Shown here: positions 22,596 through 35,081 of the stretch, in pieces
Numbering within the stretch: the stretch's first letter is position 1
How the letters are laid out: each line of letters begins with the position of its first letter
NCBI GenBank assembly: GCA_028456385.1
Contig: JALNQF010000002.1
Coordinates: forward strand, 124,001-188,000
Source: Ophiosphaerella korrae
Lineage: Eukaryota > Ascomycota > Dothideomycetes > Pleosporales > Phaeosphaeriaceae
Direction: 5' to 3'
Length of the DNA: 64,000 nt
Position numbers and translations under genes: made by a program
Notes under the pieces: model-generated
What the model was told of the DNA's origin: nothing
Database searches by the model: none
Seen by the model: only the letters and a program-made list of their open reading frames with translations

Positions 22596-22800
22596 GCGCT
22601 CGGAGAGTAAATAGATGGGGAGTTCGGACTTAGATTCCTTTAGTGACGTAGTGGCCTCGTCGTCTCAATCTGGTGTAGTGAGGGAGCGTAGTATGGCTTT
22701 GGGCATGTACAACAATCTATCTCATCGCGCACGGTTTTGCGAGTCTGTGGCATATTTGTATATCCCTCTTACGGTATCTTGGCTTATGACATGCCTATCA

Positions 22801-23628
22801 TCATACATCATCTTGCCGCTTATTGTGGCTCATTCCGGCCCTGTCTTCGAAGAACTTTGCTGTCAGACCTATGAGGGCTATGGCACCTGATACCATGACG
22901 AAATTGGTCAACATGCCACCTCTCTCATACTCTTTCTCCACCCTCATGGTTCTTGCCACCCTATGTCTTCGCGCCCAGATGTGCTCATGAACATTATCAT
23001 GTGTTTCTTTATGCTTCCGATCGTCAAAATGCGGCACCCGACGTCCCTGCTTCTGCTGCCCTGGTCCAAATCCACCTCCAAAGTCCCCATAACTCTCGTT
23101 CGGTGCCTCTCGCCCATTGGGGTTGGGATCGTGGTACGCATATTCTGCTCTCTTAGCGCTATGTTGTCCATAACCGCCAGACTTGTAGAATGAAGGAGGC
23201 GGGCCGCGGAAGGTGGAGCGCTTTTTGTTCAGGCCGCTTGCGGGGCGCGATCCAAATGCTGCAGACGAATAGCTTCCTTGAGGGTAGCCAGCAGCGCCCG
23301 GGCGCTGCACGGGGTTGACTTGCGCATCGTATTTGGCGCGTTTCTTGGGGACGGAGAGAATGTGGTATGCCTCGCTTATGGCGACGAAGCGTGTGCTTGC
23401 AGTAGGGTCATCAGGGTTGCGGTCAGGATGGTGCTTCTTCGAAAGTGCATAAAATTGTCGCTTGATTTCCGCCGGGGCAGCACCGGACGATAGCTGTAGG
23501 GTGTCATAATGGTTCGGTAGACTATCGGATGGACGTGATGCGGTCGTGTGGAAGAGGGCGCCTCGATAGAGCTGATATGGAGGTGGGTGAGCGACTGGCC
23601 GCAGAAGGGAGGCGGGGCGGAGTGGCAT
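22801..23628 (-). CDS. Mitochondrial J-domain protein with C-terminal TM
   Basis: A single exon of 275 residues. The N-terminus is basic and Ser/Pro-rich (MPLRPASLLRPVAHPPP..RGALFHTTAS), a likely mitochondrial presequence. The J domain covers about 40-105 (NHYDTLQLSSGAAPAEIKRQ, ALSKKHHPDRNPDDP with HPD at 67-69, ISEAYHILSVPKKRAKYDAQ). A Gly/Tyr/Ser-rich middle follows. A charged segment leads to one hydrophobic helix near 240-260 (LTNFVMVSGAIALIGLTAKFF). HPD stimulates Hsp70 ATPase in this family. It is probably a membrane-tethered co-chaperone for mitochondrial Hsp70; the exact yeast counterpart is unclear. It is divergent from MetAP2, 264 bp away, and convergent with porin. Confidence 0.88.
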   Translation of the reverse strand: MPLRPASLLRPVAHPPPYQLYRGALFHTTASRPSDSLPNHYDTLQLSSGAAPAEIKRQFYALSKKHHPDRNPDDPTASTRFVAISEAYHILSVPKKRAKYDAQVNPVQRPGAAGYPQGSYSSAAFGSRPASGLNKKRSTFRGPPPSFYKSGGYGQHSAKRAEYAYHDPNPNGREAPNESYGDFGGGFGPGQQKQGRRVPHFDDRKHKETHDNVHEHIWARRHRVARTMRVEKEYERGGMLTNFVMVSGAIALIGLTAKFFEDRAGMSHNKRQDDV

Positions 23629-25401
<1,773 letters not shown>

Positions 25402-26104
25402 GACGAAACTGTAGGAGGATTTCAAGCAATATTTAGTAAAGGAGTATGCATTGGTTCTTACGGTGGGCTTGATTGTCGGACAAATGTCTTCGGAGTAGGG
25501 TTATCTATTTGTTGTGAGAAATAACCAAGTTTAGCATATGAAAACTACGTCCTTAATTTGTTTCGCATCCTGCTTGTGTTACTCGTACACGCCTTTCTTG
25601 TGTTGCGCTGTTGCGCACGAACATGGTCCTGATGCCAGGTACGTCACAACCAAGTAAATATAGCATCATAGGTCCCGCATATGTTTCTCAGAGTTCGGAG
25701 TTTCGCCCTTTTCCGGTGAAGCATGAGCTTGACGCCGTCTTGACAAAGGTACCTGTGTAAGCACAGCTTGCCACGTCATTCGTCCTTTAAGGCTACTAGC
25801 CAATCAAGTTTTTGGTACATTATGATGCGAAATACGAAATGAATCTAGATCACAATCATACGAGAGACAAGCATGTGGGAAGGAGTTATCGAACTTGAAC
25901 TTAAGCCTGGGCCTGTCTTTCGGGGACGGGCAAAGATGGTGCGGTGCTCGAAACAAAGCCGGTTCGATTTCAGCAAAGTCTAGTTCAATATGAATATCAG
26001 TATAAAACTCTAGCAGGTAGCGCAAGACTCTGTGAACGATCATCATTTGATCCCCAAGCATTTCCAAGTCTCCACTTCCATCAGCAAAGCACCCCACAAT
26101 CACC
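25402..26104. other. Spacer between MetAP2 and tyrosine phosphatase
   Basis: 703 bp. Minus-strand frame 25804-26349 overlaps the phosphatase exon and has no motif support. TACGTCAC near 25640 is a half CRE-like site. Nothing else seen. Confidence 0.45.
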
Positions 26105-27060
26105 ATGCCCGACCCCATGCCCTCCCAACCACACGACCTCGCCGCCCTCCTACAAACCGACATGAACACCCCCATCTCCCCACCAATCGTCCAACAAATC
26201 CTATCAAGCCCACCATTCATCCCAATCCCAGGTGCCCTCAACATGCGCGATCTAGGCCTCCTCCCTTCCTCGCCCATACCCCCAGGCCTAGTGTACCGCT
26301 CCGGCGCCGCGCACAAAGTCGACCCAGCAGATCTCAAGTCGCTCGGCATTAAACTGATTGTCGATCTCCGCTCAGAGCGAGAGGTCTTGCAAGATGCGGA
26401 TCCGAAGATCGAGGGGATACAGAATGTGTGGATTGCGGGTACGAAAGCGCCTAGTCGTATTCATTTGGCTGGTTTCGTTCAGGGTGAGAGTGCGAAGGCG
26501 TACGCGGATTTGAATAGTGAGGTTTTGGAGATTTATGCGCCGAGTATTAGGAAGGCGTTGGAGTGGGTGAGGGATGGGAGGGGGAGTATGCTGGTTCATT
26601 GCACAGGTATGTTTTTATATCTGTTTCGTGCCTTTAAGATTGTAATTATTTGTGTATTTTCTCATTAGTTGTTGTTTACTTTCTGTGTCTCTGCTCACTG
26701 ATAAATACTGCAGCTGGTAAAGATCGTACAGGCGTGGTTTCCGCCATCCTCCTCAGTCTCGCTGGTGCGCCTCGGTCGTTGATTGCTTACGACTACATCC
26801 TGACACGAATCGGTATCGAACCAAGTCGTGAGGCCTTGTTTCAGATGCTGAAGTTGTGGAACAAGGAATGGACGCAAGAAACGCCTGGGATGGCCGAATA
26901 TGTGCAGATTAGGGGAGAACTCATACTTGCACTGCTTGATGTGGTTGAAGATAAATACGGTGGCGTAGAGTTATATGTCAAAGACTTTTTAGGATTCGAT
27001 GGGGAAGCTATTGATTCCATAAAATGGGTTTTGAGGGGTGAGACAAGCACCGAAAAATGA
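26105..27060 (+). CDS. Tyrosine/serine protein phosphatase (Y_phosphatase3 type)
   Basis: Two exons, 26105-26606 and 26714-27060, give 282 residues. The family entry block is PGALNMRDLGLLPSSPIPPGLVYRSGA, followed by LKSLGIKLIVDLRSERE. The intron splits the active-site loop. After joining it reads HCTAGKDRTG with nucleophile C166 and R172, the CX5R signature of protein tyrosine phosphatases. Downstream, ILTRIGIEPSREALFQML fits the lid helices of the bacterial and fungal tyrosine-phosphatase 3 family. These enzymes may act on phosphotyrosine or phosphoinositides; the substrate is unknown. The N-terminus has no signal peptide, so it is probably cytosolic. Confidence 0.9.
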
Positions 27061-27157
27061 AGCTTTTCGGAAATTGAATTGTTTAATTTCTCTTCTTAGT
27101 GATGCGATACCTGCTCGGGGTTAGCTTTGCGTCTGTTCGTGGTTTTAAATATGGAGC

Positions 27158-27954
27158 TCACAAGAATAAGCTTTCTCTGGAATAGACTTCTCGGTCAGGG
27201 TCATCCTTCACATCCTTCACGTCGAACAGTTTTCTTGCTACCTTCATGAACTGCAGATCTGCTCTTCTCCGCTTCTTGAAACAGAAGTAACACACTGTGT
27301 TGTCTCCAATCAAATCACTGAGCGTTTGTTGTAATAGAGGAAATGCTGGCTCGAAGTAGACGCAATCAGCAGCAAGGATGATGTCAAGGTGCTCTGGTAA
27401 TTGGGCTGGTTTCTCTGTACCCCAGTCGTAGATTGATGCAGAGACACGTGAAATGAGATCATTTAGAGCGATATTCCGCTTCATGAGGTCGTACATCGGT
27501 TCTTGATCTGTTATGTGTAGTATGCTGTCGGTCTTGCAGCCTACCGCTACTGCAAGCCTGAAAACATGTTAGAAGATAAGAAGTGACAAAAGTAAGTCGG
27601 GAAGAATGCATATTAATAAGGCAAACTGTGGTTCTTACCCGACTAATCCACCTCCTGCCCCTAACTCGATGCTGCAATATATTAGTGTTGAATCAAGGCC
27701 TGGATAATATCTTGACCCTACATCTGCTTCCCACGTAGATCAATACTATGCTTCCTGAGCATGTATTTGCTCAATACCATTCCCGCTGGCCATAACTGAC
27801 CACCACACCCATTCTTGAGGTCCTCGTGTAGCTTGAGTGGTGGCGAAAGCAGCCCATCGAAATCGACCTCAGAAATACCAGCCGACTTCACAAAAGCTGG
27901 CGGAACAAGTTCCTGGCTCAAGCCAAAGATATCGTTCTCTTCGCCATCAGACAT
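27158..27954 (-). CDS. EFM6: Protein-lysine methyltransferase, EFM6/METTL21-like
   Basis: Exons 27954-27722, 27671-27639 (33-nt microexon) and 27557-27158 give 221 residues. The start is the ATG at 27954 (MSDGEEND); upstream in-frame codons include no ATG. LKLHEDLKNGCGGQLWPAGMVL is the typical Efm6 N-terminal block. The microexon supplies the SAM-binding motif I, IELGAGGGLVGLAVAVG. Later motifs are LHITDQEPM, LDIILAADCVYFEPAFPLLQQTL and a C-terminal DDPDREVYSRESLFL. The yeast member methylates elongation factor eEF1A; substrate assignment here is by homology. Convergent with the phosphatase gene, 97 bp apart. Confidence 0.88.
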
Positions 27955-28936
27955 TGTGCCAAAGAAGTTTTGGTGGATGGAAGGCAACGGAGATCTACAT
28001 ATGAATGTTTATTTTCATCATAACCGCTTGTGGTTAGTGCGTAGTGTGGGGTAAGAATTGCCGAGTTGGTGTAATAGCAGCGAGCATGTGAGATAAAAAG
28101 CTATTTGTCCACAGCTTCGATAATAGTGGATGATTTAGATCTCATTAGAATTGTATAAGGAGTGCAAGGACAATTAACCTGGCGTTTGAGATCGGAAACG
28201 GCCGGGGGTGCATACTGGTCGAGGAACACGAATTCTCACTGACATACAGTACAGTACATTATGTGTCAATGATTAGGCTAATTAGTTCTAATAATCTTCC
28301 TACTCTCTCTCACCAAACCCATGCAAGGTGTTTTGTGTAGTCGGAGAACGAATCTTCAAAAGTGCGAGCCAGGTAGGTGTCAAGTAGATTTGGTTCCCGC
28401 AGGTCCAATGAATGGAAAGCAGACTAAATAGAACGACAATATGGTCTAGCTAGACAACGAAATTAATGATATCATGCGATGTACATAGGTTATGTTGACT
28501 GGGAGTTGGTCATCCTAGCTATCGGAGCTGAGTCGGCCCGGTCAGTCTGAACGCGCTAGCGAAAGCCATAAGTTTTTATTCTTCCGTGTCCTTCAACCAT
28601 CATCCATCAACATCGACAGCTTCGAATATCAATGATGCTCGCAGTGTAGACTCAATGGCTTTATGTCAGCCAAGATTATTGCTCTGCCCACCCGCGACCT
28701 GTGAATATTACTTAAGATGGCTCTTTCGAAGACTCGGTGATTCGCATACTCTCCACGATCACGAGTTCAATTTGTAGCCTAGAACAAGCCCAATGACCTG
28801 CCAAGGTCATCCCACTCGTGTTGCAGTGTCTGAGCGAAAGCCACGACGACTTTGCGTCTATTTGTGGGAGACACTACTCCAGCCCTCCAGAGGATTTGAA
28901 CTAGTCGAACTGGGTTTGATTGTGATGCCGTTACTA
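27955..28936. other. Spacer between EFM6 and GET1
   Basis: 982 bp, AT-rich in the middle (28240-28500). Short frames such as 28586-28777 have no motif. Probably EFM6 promoter and GET1 3' UTR with unexplained filler. Confidence 0.45.
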
Positions 28937-29716
28937 CTAGAGCTCCTTCTTCTCCCCTGCCTTTGCAGAGGGTTTCTGATCCGCCTTGAAGGCCATTGCT
29001 TCCTCCTTCCCTCGCTGCTTCTCAGTTGCAATTGGGGTTGGCTTGTGTGTTACAAGCACCCATATCGCTGCAAGTCCTTCGCCTGCCAGTGCAATCATAC
29101 TAGCGCATGCGATGCCCCATATGTTGATGCTTACGCTGCCCAGTGGCGCTCGTGGAAAGCTTAGAATCCACTCCACATAGTATGGCACCCAACCCCCAGG
29201 TATCCAGAACATAGGTGACTTTGCGAACCAGAACTGTAGGAAAAAGCGGAGGCCTTGGGTACCGAGCCAGCGAAGGGTGGAAACGGCGGATGTGAAGGTC
29301 GTCTGGTGAGTGCGGAGGGAGCCATCTGCAAGCAACATGTTAGTAGGTGACATAAGAACCAGTACATTCTTAGGTCATTCATACCTATCTTCTGGAAATC
29401 GGCCATAGCCTTGTTGTGCTGTCTGTCAAGCTTCGCCCATTTTGAGAAGTTGTCTTGCGGCGACGTGTTTGCAAGCTCGCGCTTTAGTTGCACAATTTCC
29501 TTTTTGAGTTTTTGAGCCTTTTGTGCCGAGCCCGACGTTGGCGTTGGGAGCTTGTTGTATAATATCCATAACTGAAGATACGTATTAGTATGGACTCTGG
29601 ACACCTTAGCAGACAGGTGCGGGGCGTACCAGCTCGTTCACTGTGTTTGCGCCCACCGTGTTTACAATATGGAGTAGGAACTGCAGGATGAACACCACAA
29701 AAAGAAGAGATGGCAT
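28937..29716 (-). CDS. GET1: GET1, tail-anchored protein insertion receptor subunit
   Basis: Exons 29716-29630, 29571-29385 and 29325-28937 give 220 residues. TM1 is residues 1-20 (MPSLLFVVFILQFLLHIVNT). A cytosolic coiled coil follows at ~45-95 (AQKAQKLKKEIVQLKRELANT, KWAKLDRQHNKAMADFQKI), the segment that contacts Get3 in this family. Two further TM regions are around FFLQFWFAKSPMFWIPGGWVP and INIWGIACASMIALAGEGL. The C-terminal tail is Lys-rich. Get1/Get2 form the ER membrane receptor that inserts tail-anchored proteins delivered by Get3. It is divergent from the PTAR1-like gene with 197 bp between starts. Confidence 0.93.
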
Positions 29717-29913
29717 GACTACAGGAGGTTGAAGACGATAGCAATGTGGGATATGTTCATTGCATGATGCTGTCCAAAAGCAGGGCTCCGTCGTGCTGGC
29801 GTCTCTGAGAGCTGCTCTTATGGTCTGTGCACGGTTCGGTTCCACTTTCTCCCTTGGCAATGCTGATCAACCCCAAGCAACATCTAAAATGCCATGTGTA
29901 TCACTCACAACTC

Positions 29914-30963
29914 ATGGCTTCGGCTACTTCGTTCAGCCAGCAGGCCCAATCGGGACATGATGGCCATTTACAAAAACAGGCATACGAGGCCTTGAGCGGC
30001 CACTTACAAGCTCACAACGACCACGTTATTGCCATCGAGATGGTGCCTCCTGTCTTCGAACCATCGGACGGTTTCCTTCTACACGATGGCTTATTTTTGG
30101 GCATCTCCAAGAAAGTTCTTGTTTTATCTTTCCTTGAAGCTCGGAAACGTTTCTTCGACAATAGCAAAAAACCAGACTCTCAGTTGTTGGCTCTGGACGC
30201 AACCAAGGTAATACTTCTTTTTGATCCAGAGCATTTGACTGCTGCAAATTTCCGCAAGCGCAGACTTGTTGCACTCCAAGCTGTTACCACACGGGAAACT
30301 CAACTTGCTTATCACCAAGCGGTCAAGTGTGAGTTCTGCTTCCTGGACAGTATCCTCACATCACCACTACATCGCCAATCAAAGTCACCAACCCTTTGGC
30401 ATCACCGATTATGGCTACGGAAATTTATCTATACAAACAGACTGGAAGACCTAACTGAGATCACCACCCCGAGCTTCTGGCGCAACGAGCTTAATTCTGT
30501 ATGCAGTTCCGGTGAGAAGCATCCAAAGAATTACTATGCATGGCAATATGCTCGAAGGGTGCTAGAAAACATCGAAGATACCGAAATTAAGCTCGAATTC
30601 GCTCAACGTGTTAGAGATTGGTGTTTCCAGCATCCTAGCGACATATCTGGCTGGACCTGTCTACTTCATGCCGTCCTAAACATTGAGCCTCACTCAACAC
30701 GGCAGGAAATCGTCAAATCTGTACTGGATTACGCAATGAAATTATGGACCGAACAAGAGTCATTATGGGTATTTGTGCGAACCGTTCTTGCACATGAGAC
30801 ATTACGGCATGGACAGAATGAATTTATCTTGATACTTAGAAAATTCAGCAGCGATCTAGAAGCTATTGGACACCATTTAGTCGTCCAAGAACGCGTCCGA
30901 CAGACCTTATACTGGATTGAAACGAACACTTCCCCTGAAGACACATTTGTTACCTCCATATGA
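29914..30963 (+). CDS. Prenyltransferase alpha-subunit repeat protein (PTAR1-like)
   Basis: A single exon of 349 residues from the ATG at 29914 (MASATS). An in-frame ATG at 29863 would add 17 residues and cannot be excluded. PPTA-like helical repeats are visible: SPTLWHHRLWLRKFI, EKHPKNYYAWQYARRVLENI and HPSDISGWTCLLHAVLNI carry the Pro-x-x-x-x-x-Trp pattern of prenyltransferase alpha subunits. Its weak match to canonical FNTA/RGGTA repeats and its N-terminal part (FLLHDGLFLGISKKVLVLSF) point to the PTAR1-like branch. In animals PTAR1 pairs with RABGGTB to geranylgeranylate Ykt6; a similar role here is inference only. Confidence 0.8.
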   Translation: MASATSFSQQAQSGHDGHLQKQAYEALSGHLQAHNDHVIAIEMVPPVFEPSDGFLLHDGLFLGISKKVLVLSFLEARKRFFDNSKKPDSQLLALDATKVILLFDPEHLTAANFRKRRLVALQAVTTRETQLAYHQAVKCEFCFLDSILTSPLHRQSKSPTLWHHRLWLRKFIYTNRLEDLTEITTPSFWRNELNSVCSSGEKHPKNYYAWQYARRVLENIEDTEIKLEFAQRVRDWCFQHPSDISGWTCLLHAVLNIEPHSTRQEIVKSVLDYAMKLWTEQESLWVFVRTVLAHETLRHGQNEFILILRKFSSDLEAIGHHLVVQERVRQTLYWIETNTSPEDTFVTSI

Positions 30964-30995
30964 TCTTAGTATGTCTTTTCAACATTGCTTAAGTT

Positions 30996-32063
30996 CTATA
31001 TAGAGGCTATAACAACAGCCGTGACGCCCCTCAAGTCTCTCCAGAACTGATCAATCGGCTGTGCAATAGGGCTCGGGTGGATTTTTATCCCCGTTGGTCT
31101 CTCATTCGAAGCTACTGCTATTGATTTGATATTACCCAGGAAGTGATTGAAAGGCCTTACTATACCGTCGAGTACAAATGGTATATTGATGCACTGTTTC
31201 TCACAATCTGGAGGTACCTTTGGGGGCGGGCCAGCTATCCGATCGGGGTCGATAATTGCGATTTGAAAATCCGCCGAATGTGAATCGGAAACCGCCATAT
31301 GACTAGTGGCCACTTTTGTACTAACGCCTGAGGTTGGAGACCCGGATCGTCGCGTATGGTCGCCAATTGTTTGTCTGTCACCTGTGGACATGTACACCGG
31401 CTCCGATATTGACCTCACTAGCTTTAGGCATACATACTGCGGCTCCGGCTCATACATGGTCAGAGTTTTGCTTTTGGCAAGCATCTTGATCATGGATTCT
31501 CCCTCAAAACGATAAGCTGTTATATCTGGAGTGTCTAGATTACTGTATGGTCGTAACAGCGACAAATTAATTTTGTAGACATGACGGATATTCACATATG
31601 AATACCATCGCAAAGTCGCGTCGTTTGCCAATTTGAGGGTTGGAAATCGTTTTTTGGTCTTTTTCGAAAGAGCATCAGGATGATCGGGCGTAGGAGCGAT
31701 CGGGAGATACCAAGAACGTCGGCTTGCGTGAAACTCGTTTGACTTCGAGTACAACTGATCCAAACGCTTGCCTTGCAACGATGTGATCTGTGTCAGGTCA
31801 GTAACAGCTCCCCTTTATCAATTGACAAGGAATGTCCTTACGAGATGAAAGTGTATTGAATGGCTGTCCTTGCTTGGCCGAGAGATCACAACCACTGGAT
31901 GGTTGTATATGCCTTCTTCAATAGCGCCTTTGCCATGAGCTCTCCTCACTGCACGTTCTGGCAAGTCTTCCTTTGCCGGCAGCCATAACACCCTTCCTTG
32001 AGTAACATGGCTGTCGTCAATATAACCTTCGCTTCCTTCAGGGCATATTTCGTATTGAGCCAT
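30996..32063 (-). CDS. Hypothetical protein, N-terminal PemK/MazF-like pattern
   Basis: Exons 32063-31842 and 31787-30996 give 337 residues. It has no signal peptide. The first ~150 residues follow the strand order of PemK/MazF SH3-like barrels: VTQGRVLWLP, then YNHPVVVISRP, then HFHLITSLQGK, then a spaced RWYSYVNIRHVYKINLSLLRPY. I infer this likeness by eye. Catalytic-type Arg and Thr positions are not securely alignable, so activity is not claimed. The C-terminal ~180 residues are unlike any family I know. It lies tail to tail with the PTAR1-like gene (33 bp between stop codons) at the edge of an apparently accessory block. Treat as a conserved fungal hypothetical until a profile search is done. 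Confidence 0.7.
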
Positions 32064-33116
32064 CGCTAATTTGTTCCTCTACTCTTTGTGTGGCGCGCTC
32101 TGCACAGTTGTCATGCGCACTTTCTCAATGCTCGTGCAATGAATCTAAAGTCATGGATAACAATTAGTTTTATAAAATCGCCACCTTTGTAAAACTTTGC
32201 CCCAAAAGCCGAATCCGCCACGGTATCAATGCAGCGGCACAGTTAGGCCGCTGGCGCATTGCAAAGTCGCGGTCAATGTTGCTCTGAGCCTCCATCGCCC
32301 AGCTCACCCTTGGGCATGAGCCTCAAATTACACGCCTCCAATGTATTAGACGCGTATTACCTGTACATCCAGCTCCATGACAATATTTCTACATGCATGG
32401 GCAGCTGAGCTCATGTGGCGGCGTTCCCGGATGCGGCGTGGGGTATTTTTGGTGGTGACCAGTGGCGCAGTGTTTTTGAGGCTGTGAGTCAGGATGGAAC
32501 ATGTCGGGACCCGAGAAGCGCAACTTTATGCAACAAGCGGCGCAAGGCGACAGCCACATGTTTGGTATTGTTGCTCTTGACTGACATCATCATAAGCGTG
32601 GTTGGTTAGTCCCGAAAAATGGCCTCCATCAGGATGCATTTCAGCGCGAGTCACTCAGAGCGTCGGCCAAAGCGAGTCCAGTTAGAAACGCACTACATGC
32701 GCATTAGGCAGGAAGTAGAAATTGTGGAAATACACAATATGTACGGAATTCCAAATCACGCACGAAAGGTTATTGCATCGCGTACACCGAGAAGCTGTGC
32801 TTCTGATCGCCGATCAACTTTATTCTATCTTTCTTAAATGTTACTCTTTCTACAAAGATCTGAGGAGGGCTGTGTACTGTTTTTATCGAGTTGAGGAATA
32901 AAAGCCTGAATTCATCTTTGACGCAGGGTAATGAGCTGGCAGCGAGGAAATAGTTCGTACTGCCATCTCAGATATAATTTTTCTTCAAAAGCTACTCTCT
33001 AGGGATTTTCAATCATTATCATTAGTGTTCGTATCTACCACCGATTATTTGAATGATGTATGTTGCTATTCAAGTCCATAACGCCCGAAGAAAATGTCAT
33101 CGCCAAGTTCCATTAT
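32064..33116. other. Spacer, no gene seen
   Basis: 1.05 kb. Two short plus-strand frames (32415-32609, 32619-32837) have no motif. The left part would be the promoter of the PemK-like gene, the right part the 3' UTR of the next orphan ORF. AT-rich from about 32840. Confidence 0.45.
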
Positions 33117-34379
33117 TTATTTCCAAAAACCACTAACTTTCTCACCCAACTCTGACGCCATAATGCTCAGCCTCTTGCTCCCACTTCTCAACCTCCCAGT
33201 CTTATTTTCTTCGGCTTTGGTCGAAAGTGTAATGCGCGGCTCCACAGGTCTCAAATCTAGTTTGTATGTCTCCTGCTTCGCCCCTAGATTTTGCAATTGT
33301 CGCAATGGGTGTGCTACTTTTGTTTCCCACAGATTGTCTCGGATATTTTCCCTGTTATTCCCATAGCTTGCTTGAAGAGGATGCTTGAAACGCTCAGCGT
33401 TAGCATGACTGGACCATTGAAATATCATGACCAGTGTCTCATCATCGGTAGCTTGGCTTGATTCGTTGTCATCCTTGTCCGGAAATATGAGAGACATGTT
33501 TTCCTCTTCCGAATTATGACTCCTGAGTGGCACTGACTTTGGTAAGCTTCCGTGGCTCGACGAAAAAGAAGATCTGATGGTCGATGGAGATACTGGACCT
33601 TCGCGAAGTTCAGCCCAGGCCCAAAAGTCTTTGATCAGATCACCAGGGTTGCTGAAGGTTGCCGAGGAGCTCGATATGTGATGGGAGAGCGACGAACGTT
33701 TAGGATCCCAACCAAAGCGTTTGCCCATTACGGCTGCCACATTCGCATTTGAGGCTCGTAGGCAGATAATATCTATCGGGGTTCTCTGTTTGAGCGTTGA
33801 TGTGGCTAGTGAGAGGACCGAGAGATCAAGATAGACGTGTTGTACGCTTGGTGATTCCGCAAGCTGATCGTGGAAACTATCGAAGACGGGAGACGTAGCA
33901 CTCGAGCATGTCTTCCATGCTGTTGATAAAATTATAACAACTCGCGGGTTAGAAATACATGGTGACCATGATGTAAAAGTTGTAGGATGTGAGACCGTTT
34001 CCACGCTATCGACGATGTTGTTTAAGACGGTATTGAGCGAAATGTATGGTTTTGTATTGGGGACCACAGGGGCCTTGAAAGTGAGCTTGACCAAGCATAC
34101 GTCTAGCTGAGAAGGTGCGGACGGAAATGCTTGCACAGCGTTGTTACGATAATCGCATGTTCGACAGCATAAAGACATCTTCGGTGCAACGTATTGAATC
34201 TCAGGAGTATCGATGTGACCAATACTGTCGGGTATGAAGATTACGTACGGTCCCGCGGATTTTCTTCTCGTAATTTTGATTACGGATGACCCACTAGTTA
34301 ATTGCCTGATGGCCTGAAACGAGTGCAATGCTGACCCGAATAAGAGCGCTGCCCCTGTGATAATGTTATGCAAACGCAA
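33117..34379 (-). CDS. Orphan ORF, 5' end unresolved
   Basis: An open frame of 420 codons ends at 33117. It begins here at a TTG; the frame is open further back to a stop at 34562-34560 with no ATG, so either an upstream exon carries the start, or translation starts at the first in-frame ATG, 34178. The segment before that ATG includes a hydrophobic stretch (IITGAALLFGSALHSF). Later segments include VSHPTTFTSWSPCISNPRVVII, HVYLDLSVLSLA and a Ser-rich middle. I do not recognise a family. The length of the frame argues for a real or recently degraded gene. It is divergent from the HET gene. Confidence 0.5.
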   Translation of the reverse strand: MRLHNIITGAALLFGSALHSFQAIRQLTSGSSVIKITRRKSAGPYVIFIPDSIGHIDTPEIQYVAPKMSLCCRTCDYRNNAVQAFPSAPSQLDVCLVKLTFKAPVVPNTKPYISLNTVLNNIVDSVETVSHPTTFTSWSPCISNPRVVIILSTAWKTCSSATSPVFDSFHDQLAESPSVQHVYLDLSVLSLATSTLKQRTPIDIICLRASNANVAAVMGKRFGWDPKRSSLSHHISSSSATFSNPGDLIKDFWAWAELREGPVSPSTIRSSFSSSHGSLPKSVPLRSHNSEEENMSLIFPDKDDNESSQATDDETLVMIFQWSSHANAERFKHPLQASYGNNRENIRDNLWETKVAHPLRQLQNLGAKQETYKLDLRPVEPRITLSTKAEENKTGRLRSGSKRLSIMASELGEKVSGFWK

Positions 34380-35081
34380 AGCGACGGACAGTGGATAGCG
34401 AAGGATAATATTTAGGGGTTGTTGTTCTTTATGGAATAAAAAATCGCCTGTAGTAGAGATTGCTAAGAAGCGAAGTGTTGTGCACGGAATCCTGTTGGGG
34501 AAATACGGCTCGTAAGAATTAGGGCTCGAAGGTGCACAGCCTCGCCCACCTGATGCTCCCTAACTGCAATCAATAGACTTAGGCAACTACCGTATAAATT
34601 TAGCAATTAGGTAGAATGATCAAAGGATATAATTGAACCAATACGTGATAGGCAAAAGGGTGGGGAGAAGAATTGCGTGGCTCGCAGCGAGGTGACGACT
34701 GCAGATTAGCGAGTGGGAGAACGAAGATCGGGGAAAATAAGCTCAGTTTAGCATCTGACAGATGATGCAAATTCATAGAGTAGTTTATATTGCTATCATT
34801 TTAAAAATAGGAATACTCAGTGGTGCATGGGGAAGTCGTCGTCACTTCGCCACGCTCCGTTGAAGGCGGTCATGACGTTGATTCCCAATTAGGGAAAGCG
34901 TGATAGAACATTTGGCGAAGTCGTGCTGACTGAACACGACTTCTCATCCTGAGGATTCGCCAGCTCCCGTGTCATTGAATATTCGAAGCAGTATTTAAAT
35001 TTATGGGCTATTCCAACCAATCATTTGTGTGATACCCACTCACTCGTTTATCAAGGCTTTGGAATACCTCTAATTTTCGCC
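34380..35081. promoter_or_regulatory. Region between the orphan ORF and the HET gene
   Basis: 702 bp. Left part is the still-open frame of the orphan ORF (to 34562). The right half contains inverted ACTTCGCCA (34844) and TGGCGAAGT (34913) and, overlapping the latter, the palindrome described separately. TATTTAAAT at 34991-34999, about 85 bp before the HET start codon, is a TATA-like element. Confidence 0.45.
34917..34943. promoter_or_regulatory. Perfect 9-bp inverted repeat upstream of HET gene
   Basis: GAAGTCGTG (34917-34925) and CACGACTTC (34935-34943) are perfect inverted repeats around a 9-nt spacer, about 140 bp upstream of the HET start codon. The same GGAAGTCGTCG word recurs at 34831. 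It could be a dimeric regulator site; that is inference. Confidence 0.4.

Noticed and set aside
25971..25980. GGTTCGATTT, resembling a tRNA B box
   Set aside because: No A box at the right distance and no cloverleaf can be drawn.
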